NCBI GenBank assembly: GCA_013036995.1
Contig: JAAOXG010000001.1
Span: 62,001-126,000, forward strand
From: Lacrimispora defluvii
GTDB taxonomy: Bacteria; Bacillota; Clostridia; Lachnospirales; Lachnospiraceae
Reading direction: 5' to 3'
DNA: 64,000 nucleotides
The translations under genes and the position numbers were made by a program. The notes under the pieces were generated by a model. That model was not told the origin of the DNA. It did no database searches and saw only the letters and a program-made list of their open reading frames with translations. Positions 8,850 to 17,726 of this stretch are shown here, piece by piece. Within the stretch, counting starts at the first letter, position 1; the number at the start of each line of letters is the position of its first letter.

Positions 8850-10619
8850 ATGAATCAAAAAGAGATGAAAACAGGCATATTGCTGAGGCGCTTTGTGCCT
8901 TATTATAAAAAGTATACAAAAATCATGGTAATGGACTTAATCTGTGCGTCTTTAACCACTATTTGTGAGATGGTGCTGCCCCTGATTCTCCGGTATATTA
9001 CTAATCAGGGGCTGCGGGATTTATCGGTACTGACCGTCCGCACCATTCTAAGCATCGGGGCTATTTATTTCGGTCTGAGAATCATTGACGGTATGGCTAG
9101 TTTCTATATGGCTTATACGGGTCACGTGATGGGTGCTGCCATAGAGACGGATATGAGAGAGGATGCATTTGGCCATCTCCAGAAGCTTTCGGATAATTAT
9201 TTTAATAACACCAAGATCGGGCAGATTATGTCACGGATAACCAGCGATTTATTTGAGGTGACTGAATTTGCCCATCATTGTCCGGAAGAATTTTTCATTG
9301 CATTTTTAAAGACAGTGATTTCTTTTATTGTGCTGTCTGGGATTAATCTCCCCCTGACCATCCTTATTTTCCTGCTGATTCCGGTTATGGCGGTATCCTG
9401 TACCTATTTTAACATACAGGTGAGAAAAGCGTTTAAGCACCAGAGAAATCATATTGGTGAACTAAATGCCAGGATAGAAGACAGCCTGCTTGGAAACAGG
9501 GTGGTAAGAGCTTTTGCCAATGAAAAGATTGAGATAGAGAAATTCAACCGGGACAATCAGGAATTCTTACAAATCAAGCGAAAAACTTATAAATATATGG
9601 CGGCGTTCCAGAATACCATTCGGATGTTTGATGGACTGATGTACGTGGTGGTAATCGTTGCAGGCGGTATTTTTATGATAAAAGGTTTTATTGAACCTGG
9701 AGATCTTGTGGCATACACTCTTTATGTCAGCACTTTGCTGGCTACCATACGAAGAATTATTGAATTCGCTGAGCAGTTTCAAAGGGGAATGACCGGAATC
9801 GAACGATTCATGGAACTGATGGATGCCAATGTGGATATATTTGATGAAGAGGGGGCAAGACCGCTTACCAAGATCGGCGGGGAGATCTCCTTTGAAGATG
9901 TCTCTTTTGAATATCCGGATGATCGGAATCCAGTTCTGTCACACATCAACCTAAAAATCAGACCGGGTGAAAAGGTGGCTCTGGTAGGCCCGTCGGGAGG
10001 CGGAAAAACCACTCTCTGCAGCCTGGTACCGCGGTTTTATGATCCTACTGAGGGGAGAATATTAATTGATGGTCAGGATATCCGGGAAGTGACCCTTAAA
10101 AGCCTAAGAAGCACGGTAGGTGTGGTACAGCAGGATGTTTACTTATTCTCAGGAACCGTATTTGAGAACATTGAATACGGGCGCCCCGGGGCTTCCATGG
10201 AAGAGGTGGTTTCGGCTGCCAGGATGGCAGGCGCTCATGATTTCATTACAGGATTAAAGGATGGATATAATACATACGTTGGGGAGCGTGGTGTAAAGCT
10301 TTCCGGAGGTCAGAAGCAGAGGATCAGTATTGCCAGAGTGTTCCTTAAAAATCCGCCGGTACTGATTCTTGATGAGGCAACTTCTGCACTGGATAATGAA
10401 AGCGAGCAGCTGGTTTCCCAGTCTTTGGAACGGCTTTCCAAGGGAAGGACAACGGTGACCATCGCACACCGTCTGACTACCATACAGAATGCTGACCGTA
10501 TTTTAGTTCTTTCTGATAACAGCATTGTGGAGGAAGGAAATCATGAAGAACTGCTTTTAAAGAAAGGCATGTACTACCAGCTTTATACCTCTGTGAGTGA
10601 AGCAGAGAAGAATACTTAA
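8850..10619 (+). CDS. ABC exporter, fused permease and ATPase (MsbA/LmrA type)
   Basis: A 589-residue half-transporter that should homodimerise in the membrane and export an unknown substrate using ATP. Residues 1-320 carry six predicted transmembrane helices of the ABC type-1 exporter fold. Residues 340-585 form the nucleotide-binding domain, with Walker A GPSGGGKTTL, Q-loop VVQQDVYLFSG, signature LSGGQKQRISIARVF, Walker B VLILDEATSALD and switch histidine TIAHRLTT. All catalytic residues are present. The gene is tightly packed between the unknown protein at 7594 (8 bp) and the DegV gene (24 bp). A single half-transporter without a partner favours a homodimer. The substrate cannot be deduced. 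Confidence 0.92.
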   Translation: MNQKEMKTGILLRRFVPYYKKYTKIMVMDLICASLTTICEMVLPLILRYITNQGLRDLSVLTVRTILSIGAIYFGLRIIDGMASFYMAYTGHVMGAAIETDMREDAFGHLQKLSDNYFNNTKIGQIMSRITSDLFEVTEFAHHCPEEFFIAFLKTVISFIVLSGINLPLTILIFLLIPVMAVSCTYFNIQVRKAFKHQRNHIGELNARIEDSLLGNRVVRAFANEKIEIEKFNRDNQEFLQIKRKTYKYMAAFQNTIRMFDGLMYVVVIVAGGIFMIKGFIEPGDLVAYTLYVSTLLATIRRIIEFAEQFQRGMTGIERFMELMDANVDIFDEEGARPLTKIGGEISFEDVSFEYPDDRNPVLSHINLKIRPGEKVALVGPSGGGKTTLCSLVPRFYDPTEGRILIDGQDIREVTLKSLRSTVGVVQQDVYLFSGTVFENIEYGRPGASMEEVVSAARMAGAHDFITGLKDGYNTYVGERGVKLSGGQKQRISIARVFLKNPPVLILDEATSALDNESEQLVSQSLERLSKGRTTVTIAHRLTTIQNADRILVLSDNSIVEEGNHEELLLKKGMYYQLYTSVSEAEKNT

Positions 10620-10643
10620 TTTGAGAAATAAAGGAGAGCCGGA

Positions 10644-11510
10644 ATGAAAGTAGCGATCGTTACAGACAGCAACAGCGGAATTACCCAGAAGCAGGGAAAG
10701 GAAGCTGGAATTTATGTCGTTCCCATGCCATTTATGATGGATGGAGAGATGTATTATGAGGATATCAGCTTAAGCCAGCAGGAGTTTTATGAAAAGCTGG
10801 AAAACGGCGCGGATATTTCCACCTCACAGCCGTCGCCCGGTGATTTAATGGATTTATGGAATGAACTGTTAAAGGAATACGAAGCCATTGTACATATACC
10901 CATGTCAAGTGGATTAAGCAGTTCCTGCCAGACAGCCATTATGCTGGCGGAAGATTATGAAGGTAAAGTGTTTGTTGTTAATAATCAGAGAATCTCTGTG
11001 ACCCAGAGACAGTCTGTTCTTGATGCAAAGGAAATGGCAGATCAGGGAATAAGCCCTCAGGTGATTAAGGAAAAACTGGAGGAGACTAAGATGGACTCCA
11101 CCATTTACATTACCCTGGATACTCTGGAGTATTTGAAAAAAGGTGGTAGAATCACTCCTGCTGCTGCACTGCTTGGCAGTTTTCTGCGGATTAAACCGGT
11201 TCTAACCATTCAGGGAGAGAAGCTTGATGCATTTGCAAAAGCAAGAACCATGAAGCAGGCAAAAGCCATGATGATTGCAGCCATAAAAAAGGACATGGAT
11301 GAACGTTTTAACGATCCAGAGGGCAGGGTGACTCATATGGCAGTTGTTCACTCAGACAGTATGGAAGCCGCCCAGGAATTTAAGCGGGAACTAATGGAGC
11401 TATTTCCGGAAACAGGAGAAATCTACGTGGATCATCTCTCTCTCAGCGTATCCTGTCATATCGGCCCAGGGGCGCTGGCAGTTACATGTACCAAAAAAAT
11501 AAATTTATGA
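10644..11510 (+). CDS. DegV family fatty-acid-binding protein
   Basis: A 288-residue cytosolic DegV protein. The family opening VAIVTDSNSGI and the conserved IYVVPMPFMMDGEMYYED segment, the TSQPSPGD motif and IPMSSGLSSSCQTA (fatty-acid head-group serine region) are visible, followed by the C-terminal domain with LKKGGRITPAAALLGSFLRIKPVL. DegV proteins bind long-chain fatty acids. FakB relatives present them to the kinase FakA for incorporation into phospholipid. No FakA/DAK gene is in the window, so FakB activity is inference from family. The ribosome binding site AAAGGAG fixes the start. Confidence 0.9.
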   Translation: MKVAIVTDSNSGITQKQGKEAGIYVVPMPFMMDGEMYYEDISLSQQEFYEKLENGADISTSQPSPGDLMDLWNELLKEYEAIVHIPMSSGLSSSCQTAIMLAEDYEGKVFVVNNQRISVTQRQSVLDAKEMADQGISPQVIKEKLEETKMDSTIYITLDTLEYLKKGGRITPAAALLGSFLRIKPVLTIQGEKLDAFAKARTMKQAKAMMIAAIKKDMDERFNDPEGRVTHMAVVHSDSMEAAQEFKRELMELFPETGEIYVDHLSLSVSCHIGPGALAVTCTKKINL

Positions 11511-11537
11511 TAAGTCAGAGATTGGAGAGGTGGGACC

Positions 11538-12980
11538 ATGTTTCAGGATAAACTATTCAGCCGAAAGCCCGCTATCAGCCTGCAGGTCACTCTGATCCTC
11601 GTCTTTTTGTTTATAGGAAGTATTCCCGTTTTTGTCGGGAGTTCTGTTCTGCTAGGAGCATTCCGGCAAAACCTGATCGATTCACGAATGCAGGAGATCC
11701 AAAACCAGTGCTGGATATTAAGCAACAAGATGACCAGGATCGGCTATTTAACCATGGATCCCAAAGATTCCCTGTTAGATAATGAGATGGCTGTGAAAGC
11801 GGATATGTTTAACGGCAGAATTGTAATTATCAATAAGAGCTTTCGTATTATCAGCGATACCTTCTCGCTCTCGGCAGGTAAGACCAACGTGTCAGAGGAA
11901 GTGATCCGGTGCTTTAACGGTGAAAACAGCAGCAAATACAATCAGGAAAAAAAGTATTTTTCTCTCACAATTCCGATCTATTCCAATAGTCAGGAAAAAG
12001 AGATTGACGGTGTCATGATCATCACAGCATCCTCGGAAGATCTTTTAAACCGCATTATCACAGTATCGGATAAAGGGGTATTTTTGCAGCTTTTAATTAT
12101 TTCCATACTGGCAATTGTGGTAGTTCTTCTGGTTAAACTTTTAATGAAGCCGTTTCGTGAACTGCAGAGGATGTTAAACCGGGCGGCAGAGGGAAACCTG
12201 GATGAGGATATTATTTCCCGTGTTTACAAAGAGACCAGGCAGATTTCGGATTCCATTAATACTACATTAAAGAAACTGAAAGCGGTAGACAAGTCGAGGG
12301 AAGAGTTTGTTTCCAATGTATCACATGAGCTAAAGACACCAATTACGTCCATTCGTGTACTTGCAGATTCTCTTATCGGGATGGAGGATGCTCCGGTGGA
12401 ACTGTACCGGGAGTTCTTAAGCGATATTTCAGAAGAGATTGAACGGGAGAATAAAATTATCGATGATCTCCTTGCTCTGGTTCGAATGGATAAGACAGCA
12501 GGGGCTAACTTAAATGTAGCCCAGGTGAAAATTAATGGTCTGCTGGAACTGATTTTAAAACGTCTTCGTCCCATTGCCGGGAAGCGCAATATTGAATTGA
12601 CCTTTGAAAGTATGCGGGAAGTTACGGCAGATGTAGATGAGATGAAGCTGTCTCTGGCACTGAGCAATCTTGTTGAAAATGCCATTAAATACAATGTAGA
12701 AGGCGGCTGGGTGCGGGTTACCCTTGATGCAGATCACAAGTTCTTTTATGTAAAAGTTGCGGATTCAGGGATTGGAATTTCAGAAGAGTTCCAGGAACGG
12801 GTATTTGACCGCTTTTACCGGGTGGATAAGGCAAGGTCCCGGGAGACGGGAGGAACGGGGCTTGGTTTATCCATTACCAAAAAGATTGTTCTGATGCATC
12901 AGGGAGCGATCAAGCTTCAGAGCAAAGAGGGAGAGGGAACTACATTTACTGTACGTATTCCTCTTACATACATTTCTTAG
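11538..12980 (+). CDS. membrane sensor histidine kinase (HAMP, HisKA, HATPase)
   Basis: A 480-residue two-component sensor. Transmembrane helices at about residues 14-38 and 181-203 bracket an extracytoplasmic sensor region of about 140 residues. A HAMP linker follows (about 204-256). The dimerisation domain contains SNVSHELKTPITSIRVLADS with the phospho-accepting histidine. The ATPase domain has N-box NLVENAIKYN, G1 DSGIGI and G2 GGTGLGLSI, all intact. No response regulator gene lies beside it. The next gene, 18 bp downstream, is a GerMN lipoprotein, a pairing reminiscent of actinobacterial MtrB-LpqB. The input signal is unknown; a cell-envelope role is inferred from that pairing. Confidence 0.92.
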   Translation: MFQDKLFSRKPAISLQVTLILVFLFIGSIPVFVGSSVLLGAFRQNLIDSRMQEIQNQCWILSNKMTRIGYLTMDPKDSLLDNEMAVKADMFNGRIVIINKSFRIISDTFSLSAGKTNVSEEVIRCFNGENSSKYNQEKKYFSLTIPIYSNSQEKEIDGVMIITASSEDLLNRIITVSDKGVFLQLLIISILAIVVVLLVKLLMKPFRELQRMLNRAAEGNLDEDIISRVYKETRQISDSINTTLKKLKAVDKSREEFVSNVSHELKTPITSIRVLADSLIGMEDAPVELYREFLSDISEEIERENKIIDDLLALVRMDKTAGANLNVAQVKINGLLELILKRLRPIAGKRNIELTFESMREVTADVDEMKLSLALSNLVENAIKYNVEGGWVRVTLDADHKFFYVKVADSGIGISEEFQERVFDRFYRVDKARSRETGGTGLGLSITKKIVLMHQGAIKLQSKEGEGTTFTVRIPLTYIS

Positions 12981-12997
12981 GAACAGGAGGGATAGGG

Positions 12998-13984
12998 ATG
13001 AAGCCACGAATGGGTATATTGATATTCCTGCTGTCTGTGGTCTGCTGTTTATCCGGCTGCTCAGGAAGAGCACCAGAAAAAAATACAGATAGCGGGGAAC
13101 TTTATCAGATCTACTATTTGAATTCGGCCATGACCAAAATGGAGCCTCAGCCATATACCATGCCTGAAAAGCCTGTGGATGAATCAGAAGAGGAAACAGA
13201 CTGGAAAATTAAAAATCTGATGGAACAGCTGCGCAACGTTCCCAAGGATTTAGACCGGCAGGCAGCCGTCCCGGACAAGGTGGGATTTGAGCGGTATAAG
13301 CTGGAGGATACAGTGTTATATCTGTATTTTGATAATAATTATGCGATGATGAACAGCACCAGAGAGATTCTTTGCAGGGCTGCTCTTGTCAGGACTCTGA
13401 CTCAGGTTAAGGGGATTGCATACGTAGCAATCTATACAGCGGAACAGCCGCTTATGGACAGCACCGGCAATCCGGTGGGACCGATGCAGAGTACGGATTT
13501 TATTGATAATATCAGCAATGTCAACTCATTTGAAAAGACAGAGCTGTCCTTGTATTTTGCCGATGAAAGCGGAGAGAAGCTGGTAAAAGAATCAAGAGAA
13601 GTGGTTCATAATATTAATACTTCCCTGGAAAAGCTGGTAATTGAACAGCTGATCGCAGGTCCTGGCAGACCTGGATTGAACCCTACGCTGCCGAAGGAGA
13701 CCAAACTGATCAATGTGTCAGTCAATGAAAATGTGTGCTACATCAATTTTGACTCCTCATTTCTCAATAACACTCTGGAGGTAAAGGAATATATCCCCAT
13801 CTATTCCATCGTCAACTCTCTGGCTGCGGTTTCATCCATTAACAAGGTTCAGATTACAGTCAATGGTTCTCAGGATGTGATGTTTCGGGACTCCATTTCT
13901 TTGAACCAGCAGTTTGAGCGAAATCTGGATTACAATAAGGAAAATGAGGAATCAACAGAAGAAACAGGAGGAACAGAACAATAA
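12998..13984 (+). CDS. GerMN-domain lipoprotein
   Basis: A 328-residue lipoprotein. Residues 1-23 form a type II signal peptide with lipobox LSGC, so the mature protein is anchored at the outer face of the membrane. Two GerMN-like modules follow. The second is clear at about residues 195-300, with LVIEQLIAGP, LINVSVNENVCYINFDSSF and INKVQITVNGS. GerMN domains occur in spore germination protein GerM, in LpqB and in other envelope proteins. The short acidic tail is rich in Glu. It follows the sensor kinase gene and may modulate it. The stop codon TAA at 13982-13984 overlaps the proposed comEC start. Confidence 0.85.
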   Translation: MKPRMGILIFLLSVVCCLSGCSGRAPEKNTDSGELYQIYYLNSAMTKMEPQPYTMPEKPVDESEEETDWKIKNLMEQLRNVPKDLDRQAAVPDKVGFERYKLEDTVLYLYFDNNYAMMNSTREILCRAALVRTLTQVKGIAYVAIYTAEQPLMDSTGNPVGPMQSTDFIDNISNVNSFEKTELSLYFADESGEKLVKESREVVHNINTSLEKLVIEQLIAGPGRPGLNPTLPKETKLINVSVNENVCYINFDSSFLNNTLEVKEYIPIYSIVNSLAAVSSINKVQITVNGSQDVMFRDSISLNQQFERNLDYNKENEESTEETGGTEQ

Positions 13985-16404
13985 AACGCCCATTATGTCT
14001 GATTGCAGGGGGATTTGTACTTGGAGAGACTGCCGTACTGCTGGCTTTGACATCTTGGCTTTTTATTCCGGCAATGATAGCTGCCGGGATGATTTTTTGT
14101 GGTTGCAGGAGAGGCAGAAACCCGCTTTGGGTCTTTTTGCCTCTTGTTTTTTTCTATCTGGGATCGGCTCGTGCAGGTCTTGAGATAGATCAATTAAGAG
14201 AACGGGATATCCGGCTTTTAGAGATTACCGGTTATTACACAGAGGTACAGGGCAGTATTTCATCAATTGCAGAAGAGAAGGGAGTTGTCAGTCTGACTCT
14301 GAAGAATAACCGGATCAGAAAAATGATGAAGTGGAAGTGGGAAGATGTTCTTTATGAGCCCCCCGGAATCATGGTTTCTTTAAAGGAGTGTGAAGGTAAT
14401 TCATTAAAATCTCTGGGAATCGGACAGATTGTTGCTGTGCGGGGCGAGGTACAGCCCTTCTCACAGGCAAGAAATCCGGGAGAGTTTGATTTTAAGAGCT
14501 ACTATCAGTCCCTGGGGGTGGATTTTACCCTTTTTGCAGAGGAGATTGATATAGTAAAAGTGGGGAAGTCTCCGCTTTTGGAGTCTTTAAGAAAATTAAA
14601 AGTCTATGGTAAAGCCCTTCTTTACCGGGATGCAATTGAAACGGATGCAGGGATCTTTACGGCTGCAGTGCTGGGCGATAAAATGGGAATCTCCAGGGAT
14701 ATTAAGGATTTATACCAGAAAAATGGAATTGCCCACCTCCTTGCCATCAGCGGACTTCATATGTCTTTTATCGGACTCTCTTTTTATAAGCTGATAAAAA
14801 AGGCTGGTGCAGGCTTTTGGGGCGCAGGTCTTTTTAGTATGGTGCTTCTGATTTTATATGGTATATTAACGGGTGCAGGTCCTTCTGTGGTGCGGGCCGG
14901 TGTGATGATGTGTCTGGGATTTTATGCAGCCTGTCTTGGAAGAACCTATGATTTACTGTCTGCAGCTTCGTTGTCATTATTTTTTCTTGGCTTTCAGTCT
15001 CCCTCACTCCTGATGCAGGGAGGTGTTCAGCTTTCATTCGGTGCCGTATTTGCAATAGGGGCTATTGCTCCGGTTATACAAGGATGGCTGGGTAAGGATC
15101 GCCTTTTTTCCGGTAGTATTTCAGCCTGCTTTGCGGTGCAGATGATTACTCTGCCTGTGACAGCCTTTCATTTCTACCAGGTTCCCCCTTATGGACTGAT
15201 TTTGAATCTGTTGGTCATTCCACTGATGGGCGGAGTTCTTTGTTCCGGCCTGGGAGTGATTGCATTTGGATCTTTAAGCCCTGTTCTTGGAACTGCGGCA
15301 GCGGGAACCGGGCATTATATTCTGTCTCTGTATGAGATTCTTTTAAACATTGCCGGGAAAATGCCGGGGAGCAGTATTATCTTGGGCAGACCTGGTATCA
15401 GAAGGCTGGTGGCTTATGGGTTTCTTCTCACCGGCTGCATTTTTATAATGAAATTATTTAGCAGGGTTGAAAAGGAAGCAGAGAAAAAAAACAATGATAC
15501 CGTAGGAAAACTCCTTTTCCTGACAGGATTTTATATATTATCCATATTTCTATTATTACCTGAGCCGGTTAAGGGGCTGGATGCATGGTTTCTTGATGTA
15601 GGGCAGGGAGATGGGATATTGCTCAGGGCAGAAGGGGCATGCATGCTGATTGATGGTGGAAGTTCATCTGAAAAATCTCTGGGAGAGTATACCTTGTCCC
15701 CATGTCTGAAGTCTCTTGGTGTTTCGGTGATTGATTATGCATTCGTCAGTCACGGAGACCTGGATCATCTAAGCGGAGTAAAATATTTGCTGGAAAGTTG
15801 TGAGGATATACAGATTAAGAATTTATATCTCCCTTATCATGGGCGGGATGAGGAGATGATACAATCTCTGGCAGCACTGGGGAAAAATAGAGGAGCTTGT
15901 GTGCAGTATCTGACAGGGGGCGATGTAATGAAGATAGGTAAGCTGGTTATTACCTGTCTTTATCCTGGGAAAGATGACATACCCACAGATGTTAACGGAG
16001 AATCCCAGGTACTTAAAATGGATTATGGTGAATGCCATATGCTGTTTACCGGCGATATGGGGGAGCGGGAGGAACAACTACTTCTTGAAAAAAAGAAAGA
16101 TCAGTTATTGAGTGAAGTAAACGTTTTAAAAACGGCTCACCATGGCTCAAAATATTCATCCAGCGAATCATTTCTAGATGCAGTTTCACCTGTCTGGGCT
16201 GTGATTTCTTATGGACAGGGAAATTCTTACGGACATCCTCATGAAGAAGTGTTAGAACGTTTTAATGAGCGTAATGTATCGGTGTTTGGAACTGGGATGA
16301 ACGGAGCAGTCAGGCTGGAAACGGATGGAACCAGGATCCGTTTTTCAACTTTCGTTGACGGAACCAGGAACCATGGGTATAATGTTAAGAAGGAAAAGGA
16401 GTGA
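13981..16404 (+). CDS. comEC: ComEC/Rec2 family DNA-uptake channel and MBL-fold protein; proposed ATA start
   Basis: The product combines an N-terminal membrane domain, a ComEC competence channel (HLLAISGLHMSFIGL and about eight helices) and a C-terminal metallo-beta-lactamase domain with LDVGQGDGIL, SHGDLDHLSGV and KTAHHGSKYSS. In competent bacteria it passes single-stranded DNA across the membrane. The first canonical start in frame is TTG at 14047, but it has no ribosome binding site. The frame is open further upstream, and from 13981 it reads KRPLCLIAGGFVLGETAVLL, a typical ComEC N-terminus, with AGGAGG 9 nt before an ATA codon. I therefore propose ATA at 13981 as start, overlapping the GerMN stop. 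The TTG start would give 785 residues, the ATA start 807. Confidence 0.85.
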   Translation: MKRPLCLIAGGFVLGETAVLLALTSWLFIPAMIAAGMIFCGCRRGRNPLWVFLPLVFFYLGSARAGLEIDQLRERDIRLLEITGYYTEVQGSISSIAEEKGVVSLTLKNNRIRKMMKWKWEDVLYEPPGIMVSLKECEGNSLKSLGIGQIVAVRGEVQPFSQARNPGEFDFKSYYQSLGVDFTLFAEEIDIVKVGKSPLLESLRKLKVYGKALLYRDAIETDAGIFTAAVLGDKMGISRDIKDLYQKNGIAHLLAISGLHMSFIGLSFYKLIKKAGAGFWGAGLFSMVLLILYGILTGAGPSVVRAGVMMCLGFYAACLGRTYDLLSAASLSLFFLGFQSPSLLMQGGVQLSFGAVFAIGAIAPVIQGWLGKDRLFSGSISACFAVQMITLPVTAFHFYQVPPYGLILNLLVIPLMGGVLCSGLGVIAFGSLSPVLGTAAAGTGHYILSLYEILLNIAGKMPGSSIILGRPGIRRLVAYGFLLTGCIFIMKLFSRVEKEAEKKNNDTVGKLLFLTGFYILSIFLLLPEPVKGLDAWFLDVGQGDGILLRAEGACMLIDGGSSSEKSLGEYTLSPCLKSLGVSVIDYAFVSHGDLDHLSGVKYLLESCEDIQIKNLYLPYHGRDEEMIQSLAALGKNRGACVQYLTGGDVMKIGKLVITCLYPGKDDIPTDVNGESQVLKMDYGECHMLFTGDMGEREEQLLLEKKKDQLLSEVNVLKTAHHGSKYSSSESFLDAVSPVWAVISYGQGNSYGHPHEEVLERFNERNVSVFGTGMNGAVRLETDGTRIRFSTFVDGTRNHGYNVKKEKE

Positions 16405-17384
16405 ACCATGCGATGCAGACCCTGAATCAGGATATAAAAAATAACAGTTTTAAGCCGGTTTATCTCTTATATGGAGAAGAGGCATTTCTAAAAAACAGCT
16501 ACAAAAATCAGATGAAATCGGCCATAACTCAGGGAGATACCATGAATTTCAACCAGTTTGGCGGAAAATCCATTGATGTAAAGGAGCTTATAAGCCTTGC
16601 TGATACTATGCCTTTTTTTTCGGAGAAACGATTGATCCTTGTAGAAGACAGTGGATTTTTTAAGGCGGCTGCGGAAGAGCTGGTTAACTATCTGCCACAG
16701 ATGCCGGATACAACCTGCATGGTGTTTGTGGAATCAGAAGTGGACAAGAGAAGCAAAATGTTTAAAAAGGTAAAGGAACTTGGTTATGCCGCCGAAATGG
16801 AGCGTCAGGATATTAATCAGCTGGCCAGGTGGGCAGGAACATTACTTTCCAGAGAAGGAAAAAAGGTGACTGGACAGACCATGGAGCTGTTTTTAAACAT
16901 GACCGGTGATGATATGGAGAATATCCGCATGGAGCTGGAAAAGCTGATTTGCTTTACGTTAGGAAGAGATATCATAACCGACGAAGATGTGATGGCGATC
17001 TGTACAGAGCGGACCACCAATAAAATATTTGATATGGTTACTTCCATCGTTAACCGCCAGACAAAAAGGGCTCTTGAACTTTATGAGGACTTGCTTACAT
17101 TAAAGGAACCCCCCATGAGAATCATGTTTCTCATTGCCAGGCAGTTTAACCAGCTGCTCCAGGTAAAGGAACTGATGGGCAAGGGAATGGATAAAGGGGG
17201 AATCGCCGCAAAGCTTAAAATTCCGCCTTTTGCTGCCGGTAAGCTGATGCCTCAGGCAAGAACTTTTTCCAGGGAACAGATTCTTTCCTATGTAAATTCC
17301 TGTGTTGAGGCGGAAGAAGCGGTTAAAACGGGAAGACTTTCGGATCGTATGGCAGTGGAGCTTTTGCTGACTGCAAAATACTAA
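16401..17384 (+). CDS. holA: DNA polymerase III delta subunit
   Basis: Clamp-loader delta subunit of the replicative polymerase, 327 residues from GTG at 16401. ATG at 16413 gives MQTLNQDIKNNSFKPVYLLYG, the more typical N-terminus, and is an equally likely start. The PVYLLYGEEAFLKNSY segment, the MPFFSEKRLILVEDS segment and the C-terminal domain (RTTNKIFDMVTSIVNRQ, LLQVKELMGKG) match the family throughout. It overlaps the comEC stop by 4 nt, the common comEC-holA arrangement in clostridia. In relatives holA is usually next to rpsT; here about 17 kb of accessory DNA separates them. Confidence 0.92.
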   Translation: MNHAMQTLNQDIKNNSFKPVYLLYGEEAFLKNSYKNQMKSAITQGDTMNFNQFGGKSIDVKELISLADTMPFFSEKRLILVEDSGFFKAAAEELVNYLPQMPDTTCMVFVESEVDKRSKMFKKVKELGYAAEMERQDINQLARWAGTLLSREGKKVTGQTMELFLNMTGDDMENIRMELEKLICFTLGRDIITDEDVMAICTERTTNKIFDMVTSIVNRQTKRALELYEDLLTLKEPPMRIMFLIARQFNQLLQVKELMGKGMDKGGIAAKLKIPPFAAGKLMPQARTFSREQILSYVNSCVEAEEAVKTGRLSDRMAVELLLTAKY

Positions 17385-17405
17385 AATAACAGGTTGTCTG
17401 TTTCA

Positions 17406-17460
17406 GAAGACGGGAGGATAAGGAACTTGTGGATAGTTCCTTATCGCTCCCGTCTTCTTT
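17406..17460. terminator. long bidirectional terminator between holA and the convergent small gene
   Basis: Two stacked 11-bp perfect arms (GAAGACGGGAG plus GATAAGGAACT, pairing with AGTTCCTTATC and CTCCCGTCTTC) are interrupted by a single bulged G at 17446 and close a 7-nt loop, making a 22-bp stem. The stop codon of the minus-strand gene (17441-17443) lies inside it. Confidence 0.8.
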
Positions 17461-17668
17461 CACTTTGAAAGCCAAAAAATATATCATCATTAATATTGTC
17501 ATTCTTGTCATTGCCGCAACAGAGAGCCTGGTGGGCTGCAAGCGTCTCCAGGGTATCGCCCAGCTGATTGAAAATACAGCTGAGGAGTGCAATTTCCTCA
17601 GCTGTCCGCCCTTGTGCGAGACAGCAGGCAATGGATGACACAAGTGTTACCAGTTCGCAGGACTGCAT
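17441..17668 (-). CDS. small cysteine-containing protein (DUF6774-like)
   Basis: A 75-residue protein preceded by a strong ribosome binding site (AGAGGTGAT, read on the minus strand). It begins MQSCELVTLVSSIACCLAQG and continues with EEIALLSCIFNQLGDTLETL. This layout, two helices with conserved cysteines and a QLGDTL motif, matches my memory of a small Lachnospiraceae family annotated DUF6774. Function is unknown. The C-terminal tail FQSERRRER is encoded within the terminator stem. It lies at the left edge of the tailocin cassette, and I cannot tell whether it belongs to it or to the host chromosome. Confidence 0.6.
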   Translation of the reverse strand: MQSCELVTLVSSIACCLAQGRTAEEIALLSCIFNQLGDTLETLAAHQALCCGNDKNDNINDDIFFGFQSERRRER

Positions 17669-17726
17669 AGTTCATCACCTCTGGATAATATATGATGCAT
17701 CAGGTGACATTAAGATAAGAAAAAAA

